A stretch of 18,100 bases of DNA, taken from positions 1 through 18,100 of the forward strand of contig MU119808.1 of NCBI GenBank assembly GCA_014904845.1, given 5' to 3'. The notes below the pieces were generated by a model that saw only the letters and a program-made list of their open reading frames with translations, was not told the origin of the DNA and did no database searches. Shown one piece after another: positions 1 through 9,668 of the stretch. The translations under genes and the position numbers were made by a program. Position 1 is the first letter of the stretch, and each line of letters begins with the position of its first letter. This stretch comes from Acephala macrosclerotiorum (taxonomy: Eukaryota; Ascomycota; Leotiomycetes; Helotiales; Mollisiaceae).

Positions 1-450
1 AAAATATATAATAATATATAATAAAAGATTATATATATTATATTTATTATATTTATTATATTTAAAATTTAATTTTTTAAATATATATATTAATTTATAA
101 TTAATTAATTTTTTTTAATTAAAAATCGTAATTAAAAATAATATTAATTATATATTAAAAAATATAAAATAATAATAATAATTAATTTAATATTTATTTA
201 TTTATTTTAATAAATAATAAAATTATATTATAATAATATAATTTTTAAATATAATTATTTTAAATTAATAATTATATTATAATTATATTACGTATATAAT
301 TAAATCGATTCGAAAATTAAATTATATAAAAAGTTATACGTCGTAAATAAAATCTTTAATAAAACGAATTAAAAATACGATTTTTATAATTATTTTAAAT
401 TACTTTGAAATTTATATAAAATCGTTAAATAATAAAAAAAATTGTTTTTT
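1..450. other. AT-rich isochore, RIP-type decayed DNA
   Basis: This stretch is almost entirely A and T, with no open reading frame of useful length on either strand. Most of its few C and G bases sit in CpG (for example four of the five C residues in 301-360). I infer decayed repeat DNA, saturated by C-to-T change on both strands. No recognisable element, RNA gene or promoter is visible. Confidence 0.7.
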
Positions 451-469
451 TCGTGCCGAAAGAAAAGAT

Positions 470-507
470 CCGTCCGCCGACTCGCAAGCGAGCCAATCAG
501 CGGACGG
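470..507. repeat. Nested inverted repeat (hairpin)
   Basis: The outer arms CCGTCCGC (470-477) and GCGGACGG (500-507) are perfectly complementary. Inside them CTCGC (481-485) and GCGAG (488-492) form a second stem with a 2-base loop. Outside the arms an A-rich stretch (about 460-469) partly mirrors a T-rich stretch (508-521), extending the symmetry imperfectly. This resembles structural DNA at the edge of a mobile element, since it lies at the left border of the non-decayed island. Confidence 0.6.
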
Positions 508-720
508 GCTTTTTATTTCTTTACTCGACGCACATTTTGCTCCACAAGCCTCGTAAGAGCGCTCCTGCGGAGGGCTTTAGTAATTTATTCTTATTTCAAG
601 TTTCAAGTTAATAGCTCTTAATTTGAGCGTTTTATAAGTATTTGAAGTTGGAATAGTTATTGAGATAGAGTTCTAGATTCTGCCGGGCGGTGAAACCGAT
701 AAGCTAATAAGCCCCTTAGT

Positions 721-985
721 GCCTAAGGCAGAAATGCACTACCTGCGGAGCCTCATATTACTAGGGGGACACTCCCTGGGACCCCCGCCTCTTCTATTGA
801 GTTACTACGATCAATCTAATCGATTTGGATTACTTTGCTTAGTATATAATTCCAGGGGGAGACCCCCTGGGGCCCCCCTCGAAAGCTGCGCAGCTATAGA
901 GATGTCCAGCACTAAGTAAATGCCTTAATGCCTAAGGCAGAAACGCACTTAGGCAGTTTTGCGGTCGCCATTTTTGCTAAGTGCG
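721..985. repeat. Cluster of direct and inverted short repeats
   Basis: Two direct repeats are visible: GCCTAAGGCAGAAAYGCACT at 721-740 and 930-949, and AGGGGGASACYCCCTGGG at 763-780 and 854-871. The second copy of the latter contains a perfect hairpin, CCAGGGGG/CCCCCTGG with a 3-base loop (852-870). A 12-bp perfect palindrome AGCTGCGCAGCT lies at 884-895. TGCCTTA/TAAGGCA (921-927 and 933-939) and CGCACTTAG/CTAAGTGCG (944-952 and 977-985) are further inverted pairs. This pattern is typical of non-autonomous element ends and unlike coding DNA. Confidence 0.55.
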
Positions 986-1010
986 ATTATATTTTATTAC
1001 TTTGCGCAAT

Positions 1011-1560
1011 AACGGATTAATAAAATCATTTAAAAACTTAAAATCTAGTAATATTTAATTGAATTTCAATTTATTTATAAGTCTTATATGATTTTTATTA
1101 GTAAATAACTTGTAATTGTAATTGTATATTAATTAAAATTTTAATATTTTTTATTAAATTGATTATATATTAGTTCGAAATTACTATATAATTACTTTTA
1201 CTATAAAATTCTTTAATAAATTAATTAAATTACTAGATTTAAAACTTCGATTAAAATTTAATATTATTATTTATTAATAATCGTTAAATTATAAAATATA
1301 ATAAAATTAACGAATTTTAAAAAAAAATTTAAAAAAAAAAAAAATTTGAAAATTTTAAATTATTTATATCGGTTTTTTAATTATATATATTGTATTTTTA
1401 AAAAAAATTTTTAAACAAATTTATTAAATATTTTAATTCGAATTAAATTTATAAACGAGATTTTATTATTATAAATTTTATAATAAAATATTTTTTTTTA
1501 ATATGTAATTTAATATCGTTGTTTATTTTATATTTATATAAAATTTTTTTTTAAAATTAT
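1011..1560. other. AT-rich decayed DNA, no gene
   Basis: G+C falls off steeply after the preceding island. No reading frame or RNA gene is visible. Bases 1,196-1,265 align with 6,853-6,923 with mostly transition differences, so at least part of this stretch is a decayed dispersed repeat. Confidence 0.6.
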
Positions 1561-2810
1561 ATTACGAGAAACTTTATTTTTCTATATATTAATATTTTAA
1601 ATATTAATTTAATTACGTATTACGAATTATATAATTCGTAATAGTACTTTTTAATTGAATTAAACTTTTTATTACTATTGTAATATTATTATATATGCGT
1701 AACAAATAGTAATAATACTTTAAAATCTACGAAATTTTTTTTTTCTACGAAATCGAAAAATAATAAAACGACGTTTTTTTGTTTTTACAAAAAGAATTTT
1801 TTATTATTTATCGTTTTTTCTTTTTTAAAAATTTATACTTTTATTAATAAAATTATTTTACGTTTTTTTTCTTTTGTAAATACTTTTTATATTAAAGTAT
1901 ATAATATATTCGATAATAATAATTGAAAAAAATAAAAAAAAATACAAAATAAAAAAAAAAATACAATAAAAAATATAATAGAATTTTATATTTATTATAA
2001 TTCTCGACGTAAATCTAATAAAAGAATCTCTTTATATTAAAAACTATTAAAAAAATTATATTGATTATATTACGACGAGAATATTATTATTCTTTTTTAA
2101 AAAAAAAAAATTATTACGAGAAGTTTTATTTCTTTATACATTGGTACTTCGAGTATTAATCTAATTACATATTACGAACTATATAGTTCGTAGTAATACT
2201 CTTTAATTGAATCAAATTCTTTACTACTATTATAATATTACTATATATATATAACAAATAATAATAATACTTTAAAATCTACGGATTTTTTCTTTTCTAC
2301 GAAATTGAAAAACGATAAAACGACGTTTTCTCGCTTTTACAAAAAGAACTTTTTACTATTTACTGTTTTTTCTTTTTTAAAAGTTTATATTTTTATTAAT
2401 AGAATTATTTTACATTTTTTCTCTTTTGTAGACGCTTTCTATATTAAAGCGTATAATATATTCAATAATAGTAATTAAAAAAAAAATTAAAAATAAAAAT
2501 AAAAAATAAAATACAATAAAAAATATAATAAAATTCTACGTTTATTACAATTTTCGACGTAAATTTAATAAAAAAATCTTTTTATATTAAAGATTATTAA
2601 AAAAATCATATTAATTATATTACGACAAAAACGTTATTATTTTTTTTTAAGAAAAAAAAATTGTTACGAGAAACTCTACTTCTCTATACACTAGTACCTC
2701 GAGTACTAATCTAGTCACGTATTACGAACTATATAATTCGTAGTAGTACTTTTTAATTAAATCAAATTTATTATTATTATTATAATATTACTATATATAT
2801 ATAACAAATT
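1561..2810. repeat. Tandem array of a ~551-bp repeat (two full units plus a partial third)
   Basis: Unit 1 is 1,561-2,112, unit 2 is 2,113-2,662, and a third copy begins at 2,663 and is lost after about 2,810. The period is set by a shared landmark: a 20-bp palindrome at 1,621, 2,173 and 2,723, giving spacings of 552 and 550. The copies differ almost only by C/T and G/A. Unit 1 has most sites converted to T or A, while unit 3 keeps most C residues, for example ACTCTACTTC in unit 3 against ACTTTATTTT in unit 1. This is the expected mark of repeat-induced point mutation. G+C is about 23% in one counted 60-base row (2,161-2,220), against nearly 0% in neighbouring isochore. I see no coding sequence in the unit. 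It could be a satellite or the remains of a tandemly inserted element. Confidence 0.85.
2173..2192. repeat. 20-bp perfect palindrome, repeated in each array unit
   Basis: TACGAACTATATAGTTCGTA is its own reverse complement. The equivalent site in unit 1 (1,621-1,640) is also a perfect palindrome, although its C and its symmetrical G have both been converted to T and A. In unit 3 (2,723-2,742) only the G has been converted, leaving a single mismatch. Its function is unknown. It may be a protein-binding dyad or simply part of the repeat. Confidence 0.7.
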
Positions 2811-5349
2811 ATTATTAATAAATTAATATTTTTTATTTCTTTTTTTAATTTCGATTATTAAAATTGAAAATTTTATTAATAATTAATAAAATTTGTATTA
2901 TTATTTAATATTGAAATATTAAAATTATTTTTCGATTTTAAAAATATTTAAAAAATTTTATTAAAATAATTCGTTTTAATATATTAATAATTATTATAAT
3001 TTTTAATCGTTATTATAATTTATATTAATAAACGATTTTTTTATAAATTTTTATTTTTTAAAACTTTTTTTTTTATTAATATATAATATTGTTTAATATT
3101 TAATAAATTATTCGAATAATATATTCGAAAAAATATTTAATAAAATTTTTTATTTTTAAAGTTTTTTTAAATTTTTTATTTTAAAAATTTAAATAATTAT
3201 TTATTTCAAATAATAAAATAATAAAATTTATATTAATTTATAAAAATATTATTCGATTATTATTAATTGATTAAATTTTAATATTATTAATAAATATTTT
3301 AATAGTATATTTAATTCGATTATATTTTTATTATTTTTATTTTTTTTTTAATTCGATATTAATAAAATAATAAATTAAAATTTTTTAAACGATATTTAAA
3401 AATATTATTTATTAATCGATAAATTTTTCTTTTAAAAATAAATTTAAAAAATTATATTATAATTTTATAAAATATTTATATTTAAAAAATTTCAATATAT
3501 AATTTTATAAATTTAAATACAAAGTTTTAAATAAAATTTTAAATTTTAAAAATTTTAAAAAAATATATAAAAAAATTAATTAAAATTCAATTTTTTTCAT
3601 TTATAATTAAAATAATTCGTATTATATAAATAATATATAATTTAAAAAAAAAAATTAATATTAAATTTTAAAACGAACGATTAATAATAAAAACGAATAT
3701 AAATAAAATTCGTAATATTTATAATATATAATTTATTAATATATAATAAATAAAAATAATAAATTTAAATAATATTATAAAATAATATTTTATTTATTTT
3801 ATTTAAAAATTAAATTAATAAAAATATTAATATAATAATAATTTATTAATTAATTTTTTAAACAATTAAAAATTATATTTAAAAAACTTATTATTATTAT
3901 AATAATTATATTAATTTTTTTTAATATATTATTTTTATAATTTTCGTATTTTAATTTTTTATTTTTTAAAAACTTTTTAATAAATTTATTTCAAATTTTA
4001 TAAATAATTTAAATTAATTATAAAATATAAATATATTAAAAAATTTTTTAATAAATATTTATTACGATTATAAAAAAAGTATTTATACGTTAAATTTAAA
4101 AAAAATTATAATATTTTAAAATGAATTTTTTAAAATCGAATATATAATTATATTTTAAAAAAAAAAAATTCAAAAAAATTAAATAAAAACTTTTTTCAAT
4201 TTAAAAAAATCGTTTTACGAATTAAATTTTAATTTAAAAAATTTTAAATTAAAATTTTATTTATTCGCAAATTAAAATTTTTATTAAATATATTTTAAAA
4301 ATTAAAAAAAATATAATTTTTTTTAAAAAAATAATAAATATAAACTTTTTTTTTAAATAGAATTTTATTTTTAAAATTTAAAAATAAATTATAATTAATT
4401 TTATTCGTATTAATAATATTATAATTAATATTATTAAATTATAATATAATAAATTAAAATTATTAAACTCGAAAATTATTAAAATATAAATAAAATTTAA
4501 TAAATTAATAATTAAAAATATTAATTAATATTTAAATATTTAATTTTTAAACGAGTTTATATAATTTATTAAAAATTCGATTTTTTATTTTAAATAATTA
4601 TATTTATTATAAATATTTTAAATGTTTAAATTATTATTAAAAAACTCGAATAAATAATTTAATAATTATAAATATTGAATTAAAATAAAAGAATTTAAAA
4701 TTATAATTAATTTATATAATAAATTTTTTTATTAATTTTAAATTTTTTTAAAAAAAATTTAATATTAAAATAAAATTAAAATAAATTATTTATTATATAA
4801 ATTTTTTAATTTATAAATTTTAAAGTTAAAATTTAATTAAAAATAATTAAATTAAAATAAATAATTTTAATATATTTAAAAATAATAAATTTATATTATT
4901 TTATATAAAAATAAAAAAATAAAAAAATTATAATAATTTAAAATAAAATAATAAAATTAAATAAAATAATTTAAAATATAATTTTTTTTAATTTTAATTA
5001 TTATTATTATTTTATTTATTAAAATTATAAAATATTAAAATTTTATATTTATAATTAAATTATTAAAAAAAAAATTTTATTAATCGTTTTATTAAAAAAT
5101 ATATATATTATTAATATTATTAATTCGCTAATTAATTATTAATATTATTAATTTTTTTATTTTAATATTAATAACGTTAATTAAATATTAATTAAATTTA
5201 TTATAAAATTTTTAAACAAATTTATCGATCGCGTATTAAAATATTAAATTACAAAGTTAAAAATTATTAAATTTTAATATTCTTTATTAAGAAATTAATA
5301 ATCGTACTTTATTCGATTAATTATTAAAAATATTAATACTATTTAAAAT
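2811..5349. other. Extreme AT-rich isochore, no gene
   Basis: No coding sequence or RNA gene is visible. In 3,661-4,020 I count 14 G or C in 360 bases (3.9%). Bases 3,577-3,644 align without gaps to 6,906-6,973, which marks part of this DNA as a decayed dispersed repeat. The rest has no recognisable structure beyond A and T runs. Confidence 0.75.
3577..3644 (+). repeat. Decayed copy of a dispersed repeat (partner at 6906-6973)
   Basis: These 68 bases align without gaps to 6,906-6,973 with 60 identities. Six of the eight differences are C/T or A/G transitions and two are A/T changes. Even in A+T-only DNA that identity over 68 ungapped columns is far above the level expected by chance. The transition bias fits two RIP-damaged copies of the same element. 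Confidence 0.6.
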
Positions 5350-5665
5350 TTAATCGTAGAATCGATCGATTCAAGCAAAGTTTACGCGCGTAAAAAATGC
5401 TAATAAAGAGTTTTGCAATTAATTAGTATTGCAATTAATTGATATTGAAAACTTAAAAACTGAGCGATTCAATTGATTAAATGTAACTGTATAAATACCG
5501 CTCGCAGTCGTTTGCAGTCGCTCAAAAGTCGAGAGTTTTAATGTTTTTACTGGTCGAACTTATTTATCAATCGATTACTAATTGGACGCTAAAGATTTGA
5601 ATATGCAATTATTGCGTAGTGCGCGCTATTAGTAAACCGCTGATACTATTGACAATTGATTAATA
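5350..5665. repeat. Less-decayed island with TATA-like box, possible LTR or element fragment
   Basis: Composition recovers for about 315 bp. Visible structure includes a 14-bp palindrome TTTACGCGCGTAAA (5,381-5,394) and a 16-bp tandem duplication beginning TTGCAATTAATT (5,413 and 5,429). TATAAATA (5,490-5,497) is followed within 10 to 30 bp by GCAGTCG twice (5,504 and 5,514). CAATTGATTAA occurs at 5,470-5,480 and again at 5,653-5,663, enclosing the TATA-bearing part. A core-promoter-like layout inside repeat DNA would suit the promoter half of a solo LTR. However, no primer-binding site, TG...CA termini pair or coding remnant can be shown, so this is tentative. Confidence 0.3.
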
Positions 5666-6852
5666 ATAAATTTTTTTTTTAATAATTATATATTAAATTT
5701 ATTAAAATACGAATTAATAATATTATTTTATTATAACATTATTAAAAATTTATAAATAAAATAATTTAATATATTTAAAAAAAGATTTATATTATTTTTA
5801 TAAATATATTTTTCAAAAATTTAATTATTTAAAATTTTATTAATAAATTTATAATTATTTTATAAAATAAATTTAAATTTTTAAATAATTTATTATTTAT
5901 TTAATATTTATATAATTAAATTAATATATATGTTTAAAATTAATAATTTTTTTAAATTTAATAAACAAAATTTTATTTTCGTTTTTTATTTATTTTATTT
6001 TTATATTTAATAATAAATTAATAATTTAATTTATTATAAATATAATATTTTTTTTTATATTTATAATTTCTATAATAATTATTATTATTTTATATTTATA
6101 TTTTTTATTACGTTTTTTATATATTTTAATTTAATTTAATATAAACGTTTTTAAATATATTTAAATTTTATTTATTTATTTGTTTTTTATTAATATTATT
6201 TTTAATAAAATTTTATTTTTTTTATTTAATTAATATATAAATTTTTTAAATATTTTATAAAAAAATTTATAAATAATTAATAAAATGTTTTTTTCGTATT
6301 ATAAAAAAAATTATTTATTAATTCGTAAACAAATTAATTAATAAACGAAATTTTTTTTTATAAATTTTTTTAATAATTTATTTAATTTATTTTTATTTAA
6401 ACGTTTTATAAATAAATAAACTTTTTAATATTTTAAATAAAAACGCATTTTTAATAAAAAAATATTTTTTAAAATTTTCATTTTTTATATTAAATTATTT
6501 TATTTAATATATAATTTTAAAAAAAATTTAAAAATTATTTAATTAAATTTTTAAATATTTTTATAATTTAAAATATATAATTTTAAAAATTATATAATTA
6601 TAAAAATATTTAATATTTTTTATTAAAACGATTATTAATTTTAATATTTAAAATAAAAACGTATTTAAAAAATTTATAATTATAATTTTTATTAAATATA
6701 ATTATATTTTATTAATTTATATAATAACGAATTAATAAAAATATTTAAAAATTTAAAATTTAATAATATTTAATTTATTTTCAAATATTAAATTATTTAT
6801 ATAATAATTTAAATTAATATTTAAAACGTAATATAATTAAAATTTTAATTAT

Positions 6853-6973
6853 TTTTATTATAAAAAATTTTAATAAATTAATTAAATTATTAAATTTAAA
6901 TATTTTAATTAAAATTTAATATTTTTCGTTTATAATTAAAAAAATTTATATTATATAAATAATACGTAATTTA
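6853..6973 (+). repeat. Decayed dispersed repeat, shared with 1196-1265 and 3577-3644
   Basis: The first 71 bases align with 1,196-1,265 with one gap. The differences are seven transitions, always C or G in the left copy and T or A here, plus two A/T changes. The last 68 bases align ungapped with 3,577-3,644. The two alignments overlap by about 18 bases here, so this copy links the other two into one family. The element class is unknown. Confidence 0.55.
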
Positions 6974-7087
6974 ATATTTTTTTAAAAACGTATAATAATT
7001 TTTAATATTATTTTATAATTTAATTTAAAAAAAAAATTTAATATATATAAATAATATTAATTATATATAATTTATTTTTATTTTTAA

Positions 7088-7116
7088 TTTTTTTTTTTAA
7101 AAAAAAAAAAAAAAAA
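7088..7116. repeat. T11-A18 homopolymer junction
   Basis: A run of 11 T passes directly into 18 A. It is self-complementary and could form a hairpin. It may be the remains of a retroelement poly-A tail joined to a T run, or slippage in AT-rich DNA. No target-site duplication can be shown. Confidence 0.5.
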
Positions 7117-7530
7117 TTTATTTATATAATTATTTATAATTTATAAAAATTAAAAAAATTTATATTTAAAAAAATAATAAAATATATTTTTAATTTATAA
7201 TTTTTTATTATAAAATCGTATAAATTTTTTTTATATTAAAAAAAATAATTAAATTATATAAATTATATAAAAAAATTTAAAAATTAATTAAATAATTAAA
7301 TAATAAAATTTATAAAAAGAAATTTCGTTTTAAAAATATTTATTTTAATTTAATTTATATTATAAATAAAATATTAAATATATTTTTAAAAAATATTTAT
7401 TTTAAGTTTTTTTAATATTATTATTAAAATTTAATAAAAATAATATAAAAAAAAACGAAAATTAAATTAAATATAATTAATTAAAAAATAAAAAAACAAA
7501 ATACGTAATAATATAATCAATTTTATTTAA

Positions 7531-7700
7531 AATAATAAAGCTTATTAAAGTAAGCTATTTAAAGTACTTATAATATTTAAATAAATTATTTAAAGTATTT
7601 AAATTATTTAAACGAATTAATTAAATCGAAAGTAAATCGAGAGTAATTAGCGCTTGAGTAAGAATAGTAAGCTTACTAACTTTATACAGTACTCAAGAAA
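7531..7700. repeat. Left border of gene island with short tandem and inverted repeats
   Basis: Composition rises through this zone. TATTTAAAGTA occurs at 7,556 and 7,587. An 11-bp tandem pair, AATCGAAAGTA then AATCGAGAGTA, fills 7,624-7,645. A nested inverted structure follows: CTTGAGTA (7,653-7,660), then the perfect 14-bp palindrome TAGTAAGCTTACTA (7,665-7,678), then TACTCAAG (7,690-7,697). This could be the end of a mobile element abutting the unique DNA. Confidence 0.4.
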
Positions 7701-8582
7701 GAGAAAATTGATTCATGATACCTATATACTTTATATTGTTTTTCTCTTTTGCTAGTTTCGTTTTAGTCTACGAACGTGAGCGGCGCCTGCTTTAGCCTGA
7801 GCCAAGCCGAGCCCAGGGTAAGCGTGTCTGACCACGACCTAAGCATATATTAAAAGCTAACTACAGTCACCAAAGGGTCTCTTTTTGGCTTCATTGAGGC
7901 TCGGTTACAACTTCACTGTTGCATTTCCAAGAACAAATATGATTTTAGCTCCCTTGCGATCCAAATTTTTCGGAATATTTTTGGAACTATACTCGTTTAT
8001 ATGAATGTTATATAGATCAACGCCAACTCTTCTGTCTTGATTACACCGCATACCCTACCCTTCAAAAACAAGATGCTGTCTCCATGCACCTATTACACGA
8101 TTGTTTGTGCCAAAATGTCTGTCAAACACGTGATTTTTTGCGCTAGTTTTGGGGGTTAAAAACTCTGATCTCGAGCTCTTGTAAAATGCAACTGATTCTG
8201 ATCTAATCTACTCTACCCTAAAGTGCTATTCTGACAGTTTGGGCCGAAGGCCTAGCCCCTTCCTTCCACACCTTCCTCTCGTGAGGATTGATCCCACCGC
8301 AGGGAACAATACGTGCATAGGGATCAAGAAACCACTCGTTAAAACTTAGATCAACAGTAGTAACCGAGGACTGCACCGTGAGTGTAAGCAATTGCAAGAG
8401 CCCAACTCGAACGAAAAGCTGTACAGCAGATAATCAATTTCCGAGTAAGTGTAAGCTCTTGAACAAACCTGATTAGTCTATTCTTTTGAATAGTAGCTAC
8501 GTAATCTAATCCCAATGTCATTGCAGAACCAGATGTGTAATACCATTATTACCACTAATAACATTCATAACATACCACTCAG
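7701..8582. other. Noncoding flank downstream of the minus-strand gene
   Basis: This 880-bp stretch has normal composition but no reading frame that looks coding on either strand. It should hold the 3' untranslated region and polyadenylation site of the minus-strand gene that ends at 8,583, but no canonical AATAAA is visible just past the stop on that strand. A small perfect hairpin, CTATTC-TTTT-GAATAG (8,478-8,493), lies about 90 bp past the stop. A CACGTGA E-box-like word is at 8,127-8,133. No tRNA or 5S rRNA signature was seen. Confidence 0.5.
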
Positions 8583-9668
8583 CTAACTAGAAAGCTCAAA
8601 TGGCTCCATTAGTCCGTCTTCTGTTTTTTTCTTTTTCGAGCCTTGGTCAAGAACCAGCAAGAGCTCTTGATGACCGGAAGCCATAGCCATGTTATAGGGC
8701 GTCTTGCCTTCTGTATTTGCTTGGAAAGGATCTGCACCTCTTTCACACAGGAATGAGGTCACGACAGCACGGAGATTCAGATCCCACTTGTATGAACCCG
8801 TCCAAAAAGAGACAGCTTGATGAAGGACCGTTCCTCCAGACGTCTCGAACGGCGCATTCACGTCCCACCCGTGCTTTAGCAAGATCCTCAAAATTGCAAT
8901 TATCCGTTTGGGAACATGTTCCTGCTCAGCCTCCGACGTAGTTTTCATCAGCCATGAGCGGTTCATCAATTGCCCAGCTAAAGTCGACCATGAATCTGGC
9001 TCAGACGGCTTGGCACCATTTGCAATCAGAAACTCAACCATATCCACTTGTCGGGCGCCAATTGCGAATTTCAAGTGGGTGAGCCTTGTTGAGTAACCAT
9101 GCGGGACTTCGTTGATGTTAAAGCTTGAGCCTAGGAGACGCCGTGCCATATCGATCTCGCCGAAGAGTGCGGCAAAGTGCAGCGCTGTTACACGCTCTGA
9201 ACGGACGCGCTTGCGCAATTTTGAGCGCCAAAAATCTTTTTTGCTGTTGAGAAGACTGTCGAAAGCCGAATGGTCGCTATTGCAGACAGCCTCTTCAATT
9301 TGATCTCTAGGTTGACATCCGATCTTGTTGAGTATCTCGTTTCGAGACAGAGTTTTGCCCTTGAAGGTTTCATCTGCCTCTGGAGGTTCGCCCGGGATTA
9401 GAGTTGCGGTACTAGGTGTTTCTGGGTCTGCGGAGTAGCCTTCATTCGCTCTGTTCTTTTCTATGGCTCTTGACCCGCTTTTCTCTTCTCTAGACGCAAG
9501 AGATGTTACCGTAACAGACTGGAGATCCTCCAAACCCGCTTTATTTGACAGGATGCGTTGGTATGATCGCCGAAGACTAGCAGCCGGCGATTGGGAGATC
9601 ATCGCAGGTACAGATTTGTAAGAACGGGTTTCCATGGGGAGCGCAAGAGAAGATGTGGAGAGCCTGCT
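8583..9668 (-). pseudogene. Ankyrin-repeat C-terminal part, in frame downstream of the TAG
   Basis: The reading frame of the TPR part continues after the TAG with no shift: 11 codons, then an ATG at 9,635 and 350 codons to the stop at 8,583. Residues 1-100 from that ATG are Ser/Thr/Glu-rich linker. Ankyrin repeats run from about 148 to 330, including VTALHFAALFGEIDMARRLL, VDMVEFLIANGAKP, TVLHQAVSFW and GKTPYNMAMASGHQELLLVL. A degenerate repeat and an insertion lie between. KKKK follows near the C-terminus. The ATG just after the stop probably does not mark an independent gene: only 33 bp separate it from the TAG and no promoter is evident. The body shows no further stops or frameshifts, so the damage is recent, tolerated, or bypassed. 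Confidence 0.65.

Larger units (their letters stand above)
451..1010. repeat. Non-decayed, hairpin-rich island, probably transposon-derived
   Basis: Base composition rises abruptly to near normal for about 560 bp and falls again at about 1,010. The stretch is packed with short symmetrical structures. CCGTCCGC (470-477) pairs with GCGGACGG (500-507) around an inner CTCGC/GCGAG hairpin. A G-run/C-run motif of 27 bp occurs at 763-789 and again at 854-880 with five mismatches. CCTAAGGCAGAAA occurs at 722 and 931. CGCACTTAG (944-952) pairs with CTAAGTGCG (977-985). The 66-codon plus-strand reading frame at 719-919 resembles no protein I know and crosses these repeats, so I do not call it a gene. 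Dense terminal-repeat-like motifs without coding sequence suggest a non-autonomous mobile element or an element end. The class cannot be assigned. Confidence 0.45.
5666..7530. other. Extreme AT-rich isochore, no gene
   Basis: Almost pure A and T, without reading frames or RNA genes. It contains the repeat copy at 6,853-6,973. It also contains a run of 11 T followed directly by 18 A (7,088-7,116), which is self-complementary. The few C and G bases are mostly in CpG. Confidence 0.7.

Noticed and set aside
719..919. 66-codon plus-strand reading frame in the left island
   Set aside because: It crosses the hairpins and direct repeats, has an unusual Pro/Leu/Gly-rich composition and resembles no known family. 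It is probably a chance frame.
1561..2810. CRISPR-like array
   Set aside because: The units are about 551 bp, directly abutting and without spacers, in a eukaryotic setting.
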